A DNA stretch of 16,271 bases from the NCBI GenBank assembly GCA_946482365.1, contig CAMLQY010000039.1:1-16271 (forward strand), given 5' to 3'. Under the pieces are notes generated by a model. The model was given only the letters and a program-made list of their open reading frames with translations. It was not told where the DNA came from and ran no database searches. Below, piece by piece: positions 12,238-16,271 of the stretch. Each line of letters starts with the position of its first letter. Position 1 is the first letter of the stretch. Made by a program: the position numbers and the translations under genes. The DNA is from an uncultured Actinomycetes bacterium. GTDB taxonomy: Bacteria; Actinomycetota; Thermoleophilia; Solirubrobacterales; 70-9.

Positions 12238-13624
12238 CCTTCTCCGCTCAGCGCGGCGTGCCGTGAAGGAATACCGCCTGCGCCAGGACAGCACCGATCC
12301 GCGCCTGGTCAACGTTCCGCACGCGGCTCAGCTCGATCTGCATCGAATGGCGGCTTCCTCGACGTCGGCGGCGGTATCGCAGTTGATCCCGTTCGAGCCC
12401 GAGGTCTGGGATCCGGAAGCGTTTGAGCACACCATCTGGCGCGAGGTCGCTCGCGATGGTCGGTCTGTGAAGCGGCTCTACGTCCTTCCCCATCGCGGCA
12501 TATCTCAGGAAACGGTCTCCAGGCAGCTTGAACTCGACTCCAGGGCAGGAGTCGAGGCGCACATAGTCCACCTCAGCGACATCCCCGAGGGCTCGCGCGC
12601 CGAGGTACCTTCTGGCCTCTGGATCGTCGACGAAGAAACGCTGATCACATGTCATGTCCCCAGCGGGCCTGCAACTGAGCCCGTCTGGACGATCAGCCAG
12701 AGGCCCGAGGACCTCGAGCAGGGCGCCGTGGTCTGGCGCCAGCTGTTCGAGTGGTCGGCCGGCAATGCGGACGGGAACGCAGCGGCCGTCGACCTGGAGG
12801 AGCCGCTGGTCCTCAGTGCCGACCTGATGCACGGAGTCGCCGCGGTGATGTGCAGCGGCGACCATATCGACCGCTCGAGCTGTGCCTGGTACCACGGCGC
12901 ATGGCAGTACATGCGGGTGATGAACCTCGTCTCTACCCCGACCTGGCATTCGGAGTTCTACACGCGCGAGCTCTCAGCCGCCATCTCCAGGAGAGAGTCC
13001 GTGCGGGCGATCATCACTGGGACCGCCGACTACTCACTGCTCGCCTACCTCCTCGCATGCGACCCCGATGGCCGCGCAGAGGTCGACGTGCTCGACCTCT
13101 GCGCCACGCCGCTTTTCGCCTGCCGCTGGTACGCCAAACGCCAGCGGCGGCGGATCGGGATGCTCGAAGCGGACCTGATGGGCCTCAACGGATGCGACGG
13201 GCGCTACGACCTCCTCTGCAGCGACGCATTCCTTACTCGCTTCTCAGGTGAGGAAGTCAGGAATGTGCTGGCAAAGTGGAGTGAGCTTTTGAAGCCAGGA
13301 GGGAGGGTGGTGACGACGGTTCGCATGCACCCGTTGTCGCCGCCGGTCCGGGAGCCGATGGAGGCGGTTCGGGACTTCCGCGAGCGAGCGGAGCAGAGGT
13401 TGCAGCGCTGGCGTCCCTTCCTAGGCCGTTCGGCTGCGGAGGTCGGGCAGCTAGTGGAGGTCTACGCCGAACGGATGAGGAGCGCCGATGTTGGCGACGT
13501 CGCCGATGTCCGCGAGCTCTTCAATGCCGCCGGCCTCCCGGTTTGCTGCGAAGAAGTGGCAGAGGTCCCTGGTGAGCTGCAACCAACAACCTACCTTCGT
13601 CTGGTTTGTGAAAAACGTGACTAG
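12230..13624 (+). CDS. Two-part protein with C-terminal class I SAM-dependent methyltransferase domain
   Basis: The 464-residue product has an unassigned N-terminal module. It includes a segment (about 65-140: HTIWREVARDGRSVKRLYVLP, VEAHIVHLSDIPEG, GLWIVDEETLITC) resembling small alpha/beta sensor domains, and a conserved-looking block with SCAWYHGAWQYMRVMNLV (W220, H222, W225). The Rossmann methyltransferase follows: motif I region AIITGTADYSLL (260-271), acidic turn VDVLDLC (285-291), a YDLLCSDAFL strand and LKPGGRVVTTVR (about 354-365). ATG at 12230 overlaps the previous stop by 8 nt, so expression is coupled to the STAND-like protein. Motif I lacks the usual GxGxG and reads GTADYS, so cofactor binding may be unusual. 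Substrate (DNA, protein or small molecule) cannot be told. Confidence 0.8.
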   Translation: MADLLRSARRAVKEYRLRQDSTDPRLVNVPHAAQLDLHRMAASSTSAAVSQLIPFEPEVWDPEAFEHTIWREVARDGRSVKRLYVLPHRGISQETVSRQLELDSRAGVEAHIVHLSDIPEGSRAEVPSGLWIVDEETLITCHVPSGPATEPVWTISQRPEDLEQGAVVWRQLFEWSAGNADGNAAAVDLEEPLVLSADLMHGVAAVMCSGDHIDRSSCAWYHGAWQYMRVMNLVSTPTWHSEFYTRELSAAISRRESVRAIITGTADYSLLAYLLACDPDGRAEVDVLDLCATPLFACRWYAKRQRRRIGMLEADLMGLNGCDGRYDLLCSDAFLTRFSGEEVRNVLAKWSELLKPGGRVVTTVRMHPLSPPVREPMEAVRDFRERAEQRLQRWRPFLGRSAAEVGQLVEVYAERMRSADVGDVADVRELFNAAGLPVCCEEVAEVPGELQPTTYLRLVCEKRD

Positions 13625-13650
13625 TGGCGCATACTTGGTGTGTAATTAAT

Positions 13651-13656
13651 AGGAGG
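13651..13656 (+). promoter_or_regulatory. Perfect Shine-Dalgarno that decides the hydrolase GTG start
   Basis: AGGAGG lies 7 nt before GTG 13664, following an A/T-rich run (TGTAATTAAT). It is out of keeping with the leaderless or weak starts elsewhere in the window and implies high or independently tuned translation. Confidence 0.85.
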
Positions 13657-13663
13657 ATTTACG

Positions 13664-14236
13664 GTGAGAGTAGTAATCATTCACGGAACTCAGGGCAGCC
13701 CGGAAGGGAATTGGTTTCCCTGGCTGGCGGAGAGAGCTACAGAGCGCGGAGCGGACGCGGTTGTGCCTGCGTTTCCGACGCCGGACGGGCAGTCACTGTC
13801 CGCCTGGGAAAGGGTGGCGGAGGACTCCATCGGAGACCTCGATAGCTCAACAGTGCTTGTCGGCCACAGCCTCGGTGCGACCTTTGCCCTCCGTCTCCTA
13901 GAGCGGGCAAATGAGCCGATTGCATCCACCTTCCTTGTGAGCGGGGTTCTCGGTCGACTTGGCATTGAGGAATTCGACCGCCTGAACGCCTCGTTCGTCG
14001 AGGATGCCTTCGACTGGGGCTCAATCCGCTCGGCCTGTCACAGCTTCCACGTCTATAGCGGTGACGATGATCCGTATGTCCCACTTGCCATGGGCAAGGA
14101 GATCGCTTCAGGGGTGGGGGTTGAGCTAGACGTCGTCCATGGCGGCGGTCACATCAACACCGAAGCTGGCTACACGCATTTTGATCGCCTGCTGAGCGAC
14201 CTGGAGAGGGAGTTTCGGACCAACCCGTCCCCTTGA
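13664..14236 (+). CDS. RBBP9/YdeN-type alpha/beta serine hydrolase
   Basis: The 190-residue protein has the short alpha/beta-hydrolase form of the RBBP9/YdeN family: opening strand RVVIIHGTQGSPEGNWFPWL, nucleophile elbow GHSLG (S69), acid region SGDDDPYVP (132-140) and catalytic His in GGGHIN (H163). A cytosolic esterase or amidase is likely; the natural substrate is unknown. GTG at 13664 is fixed by a perfect AGGAGG (13651-13656) 7 nt upstream, the strongest ribosome site in the window, set in an unusually A/T-rich leader. The gene follows the methyltransferase stop by 39 nt in the same direction, so it may share the operon or have its own promoter. An effector or clean-up role in the cassette is inferred. 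Confidence 0.88.
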   Translation: MRVVIIHGTQGSPEGNWFPWLAERATERGADAVVPAFPTPDGQSLSAWERVAEDSIGDLDSSTVLVGHSLGATFALRLLERANEPIASTFLVSGVLGRLGIEEFDRLNASFVEDAFDWGSIRSACHSFHVYSGDDDPYVPLAMGKEIASGVGVELDVVHGGGHINTEAGYTHFDRLLSDLEREFRTNPSP

Positions 14237-14336
14237 TGTCCGAGCTGTCGCTCGACCGCTCGAAGCCGGTTGGTCACCGTGTCGCGACTCCGGGCGCGGA
14301 GCGGGCCTGCTCGAGCGAACCTCGCACCCGTCCGCT
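14237..14336. other. Intergenic stretch with no recognised feature
   Basis: No gene, clear promoter or strong hairpin was found between the hydrolase stop and the possible coding tail of the opposite gene. Confidence 0.4.
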
Positions 14337-14485
14337 CTACTGTCCCTGCACCACGAACGACAGCGTTCCCACCGTCTCCCCCGCTCCGAAGTTGCCTTTT
14401 CCCCCGTCCTCAGGGCTCCTTCGGAACCGTCGGGGCCAACTGGGAGCCGGCGGCGTCCTCAGTGAGCTGGACTATGGGCCCGCAC
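14337..14485 (-). pseudogene. Possible frame-shifted coding tail downstream of the repeat protein
   Basis: After the TAG at 14486-14488, the minus strand reads GPIVQLTEDAAGSQLAPTVP and then KEP in a +1 frame, ending in TGA. It then reads EDGGKGNFGAGETVGTLSFV and on to TAG (14337-14339) in the next frame. Both pieces have high G/C at codon third positions (21/24 and 19/24), as real genes here do. They may be the old C-terminus of the repeat protein or of another surface protein. No family is recognised. Confidence 0.3.
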
Positions 14486-16271
14486 CTAGCCGAACTCCGC
14501 CGTGACTTCCCTGGCTTCGCTCATCGTCACCGTGCAGGCACCGGTCCCGCTGCAGGCGCCGCTCCAGCCTTTGAAGGCGGAGCCTTTGCCGGGGGCGGCG
14601 GTCAGTTCTATGACTTCGCCTTGGTAATAAGCGGCTGAGGTCCCCGAACAGGTGAGCCCGCAATTGATCCCCGCCACCGAGCTCTTCACCGTGCCGGCTC
14701 CGCCGCCTTTCTTGCTCAGGGTGAGGGAGTGCTTGGCGTCCTCGGCGAACTCGGCGGAGACATCGTGGTCTTCGCCCATTGTCAGCTGGCAGGTGGAGGC
14801 TCCCGTGCAGTCGCCTCCCCATTCGACGAAGTGGAAGTGCTTGGCGGGGGTAGCTTTGAGGACGGCTTCGGTCCCCTCCCTGAAGGCCGCGGTGGTGCCT
14901 TGGCAGTTGAAGAGGCAGAGGATCCCGCCGGGGGAGCTCTGCACCTTGCCCAGGCCCGAGCCGGGGGCCTTGGATACCTCGAGGACGTAGGAGGTGGTGA
15001 AGGTGGCTTTGACCGTCTTGGCTTTGTCCATCGTCACAGTGCACTGGCGGCCGTTGACGCCGCCTGAGTCGCAGTAGCGCCAGCTGTAGAAGGTTGAGCC
15101 GGGGGTGGGGGTGGCGGTGAGGGTGACTTTGGTCCCTGCTTCGTATTCGTCTGAGCAGAAGGGGTTGCAGCTGATCGCGCCTTTGTCGCTCGTCACCGTG
15201 CCCGATCCTGTGCCTTCGACCGTGACCGTGAGGGGGATGCCCGGTTCTTCTTCCCCTGGTTCTTCGTCGAAGGTGGCGGTGACTTCACGAGCTTCGCTCA
15301 TCGTCACCACGCAATCGCCCATGCCCGAGCACCCCGATCCCGACCAGTCTTTGAATTCCGAGCCCGCGTCGGCTTTGGCTTCCAGGGTGACCGTGGAGCC
15401 TTCTTCGTATTCCTCTTCGCAGTCAGGGCCGCAGTCGATGCCGGAGGGCGTGCTGGTCACGGTGCCGGTGCCCGAGCCCGCCTTTTCGACCTCGAGGGCG
15501 AATTTGGGTTTGGCTGCCGCATCGAATTCAGCAGTGACTTCTTTGGCCGCCGACATCGTCACTACGCAGGTGGCGGTGCCTGAGCAGCCCGAGCCCGACC
15601 AGCCGGCGAAGGTCGAGCCTTCATCCGCTTTGGCGGTGAGCGTTACCGCTTCGCCTTCGGGGAATTCGGCTGCGCAGGTAGCGCCGCAGGAGATCCCCGC
15701 CGGTTCGCTCGTCACCGTGCCGGTACCCGTGCCGGCATTGGCGACCGTCAACGTCATCGCCGCGCCTTGGGGCGGGGCGAAGACGTAGCCGAGCGAGGAC
15801 TGGCCCGGTTCGCCTGTGCCCTGGACGTCGGGCTCGGCGAGGGGCGCCCCCGCGTAGAGGATCCCCTGGGGGCGCGAGGGCTGGAAGCGATTCACCGGGT
15901 CGACCGCGAGGCCGTAGACCTCGCTGCGTTCGGGGATCACCTGGGCTTTGCCGGTTTCTTTGAAGGTCCCCCCTTCGCAGGGGCCTAGCTGGCGCACCCA
16001 CTTGACTTTCAGTTCGCGTCTGTTCAGGTAGTAGAAGGGTTCGCCGGTGAGCGGGTTGACGGTCATCGCCGTGATCCCGCTTTTTTCGAAGTGACAGGCG
16101 ACCGTGCCCGGGCCCGCCGGATAGGGCCGCGGCGCTTCCGGCGGGTACATCTCGACGTAGTCTTCACCCGCGACGTAGACGTTGCCGGCGGCGTCGGTGA
16201 CCGGGCGATGGGGGACCCTCCCGTCCGCGTTGAAACCCGCGGCCACGTCCCCCGCGTAGACGTAGTTCTCG
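14486..16271 (-). CDS. Secreted/surface protein with five cysteine-containing bacterial repeats (5' end outside window)
   Basis: The frame is open to the window edge, so the N-terminus and any signal peptide are missing. The visible N-terminal part (about 160 residues) has propeller-like strands (GNVYVAGEDYVEMY, EVYGLAVDP, GILYAGAPLAEPD). Five repeats of about 78 residues follow (14492-15757 overall). Each has the pattern GTGTVTS-P-GI-C--C---F--G--V-L-A, then F-GW-G--CSG---C-VTMS-A--VTA-F, with four cysteines that could make two disulfides. An acidic linker (DEEPGEEEPG) separates repeats 2 and 3. Such repeats (divergent InlB B-repeat/bacterial-repeat group) occur in large extracellular proteins of Thermoleophilia. 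Adhesion or matrix function is inferred. Stop is TAG at 14486-14488. Confidence 0.9.
   Translation of the reverse strand, partial: ENYVYAGDVAAGFNADGRVPHRPVTDAAGNVYVAGEDYVEMYPPEAPRPYPAGPGTVACHFEKSGITAMTVNPLTGEPFYYLNRRELKVKWVRQLGPCEGGTFKETGKAQVIPERSEVYGLAVDPVNRFQPSRPQGILYAGAPLAEPDVQGTGEPGQSSLGYVFAPPQGAAMTLTVANAGTGTGTVTSEPAGISCGATCAAEFPEGEAVTLTAKADEGSTFAGWSGSGCSGTATCVVTMSAAKEVTAEFDAAAKPKFALEVEKAGSGTGTVTSTPSGIDCGPDCEEEYEEGSTVTLEAKADAGSEFKDWSGSGCSGMGDCVVTMSEAREVTATFDEEPGEEEPGIPLTVTVEGTGSGTVTSDKGAISCNPFCSDEYEAGTKVTLTATPTPGSTFYSWRYCDSGGVNGRQCTVTMDKAKTVKATFTTSYVLEVSKAPGSGLGKVQSSPGGILCLFNCQGTTAAFREGTEAVLKATPAKHFHFVEWGGDCTGASTCQLTMGEDHDVSAEFAEDAKHSLTLSKKGGGAGTVKSSVAGINCGLTCSGTSAAYYQGEVIELTAAPGKGSAFKGWSGACSGTGACTVTMSEAREVTAEFG
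14492..15757 (-). repeat. Five in-frame protein repeats of about 78 codons
   Basis: Approximate units on the minus strand: 15757-15524, 15505-15269, 15235-14999, 14986-14747 and 14728-14492. Units 1 and 2 are the most alike; units 3 and 4 have diverged most. Unit 3 has YSWRYCDSGG and unit 4 has FVEWGGD in place of the GWSGSG core, though unit 4 keeps CTGASTC. All keep the paired cysteines. Confidence 0.85.

Noticed and set aside
14492..15757. CRISPR-like or DNA-level tandem array
   Set aside because: The repeats are about 234 bp units, diverged and in frame; they are protein repeats, not short identical repeats with spacers.
15105..15788. Plus-strand open frame opposite the repeat protein
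   Set aside because: Its own internal periodicity is just the complement of the five repeats; the minus-strand frame carries the cysteine pattern and family motifs.

Overview
The window is high-GC DNA with strong third-position G/C bias and frequent GTG starts. The best guess is a member of the Thermoleophilia/Solirubrobacterales branch of Actinobacteria, or a close relative. This rests on codon style, TANNNT-type leaderless promoters, a BTAD-type regulator and a secreted protein built from cysteine-rich bacterial repeats. The taxonomic assignment is an inference from gene content, not from a marker phylogeny.

Layout. Positions 1-6397 look like core chromosome: the N-terminal part of dnaX (-), a multi-pass GT-C-like membrane protein (+), an acetolactate decarboxylase (-), a DrrA/NodI-DrrB/NodJ-type ABC exporter pair (+), a long Alu-containing SRP RNA (-), a CPA2-type cation/proton antiporter (+) and tRNA-Val(CAC) (+). 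Two long perfect inverted repeats sit here. One lies between the divergent dnaX and GT-C starts; the other lies in frame inside the GT-C gene.

Positions 6398-8482 form a compact island. The last 30 bases of the tRNA-Val region are repeated exactly at 8453-8482, as expected for attachment sites left by integration at a tRNA 3' end. Between the copies are a AAA/DUF4143 ATPase with a nuclease-like C-terminal motif, preceded by three 22-bp tandem repeats, and a VapB(AbrB)-VapC(PIN) toxin-antitoxin pair. No integrase lies between the repeats. Just outside the right copy are a frameshifted RelE-like toxin remnant and a candidate 25-residue membrane peptide gene with its own Shine-Dalgarno and terminator-like hairpin.

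Positions 9031-14236 are the most unusual part. A 1050-residue protein combines a winged-helix/BTAD regulator, an unassigned segment, a STAND-like P-loop NTPase and a C-terminal alpha-toroid-like region. It overlaps a gene for a two-part SAM-dependent methyltransferase, followed by an RBBP9/YdeN-type serine hydrolase with a perfect Shine-Dalgarno. Three CGTTAR direct repeats spaced exactly 10 bp apart lie just upstream of the regulator and look like a SARP-style operator. The set resembles a self-regulated sensor/effector (conflict or signalling) cassette whose target is unknown.

The right end (14486-16271, -) is the C-terminal part of a large secreted or surface protein with five cysteine-containing repeats; its 5' end lies outside the window. 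Downstream of its stop is a short stretch that still reads like coding sequence in shifted frames.
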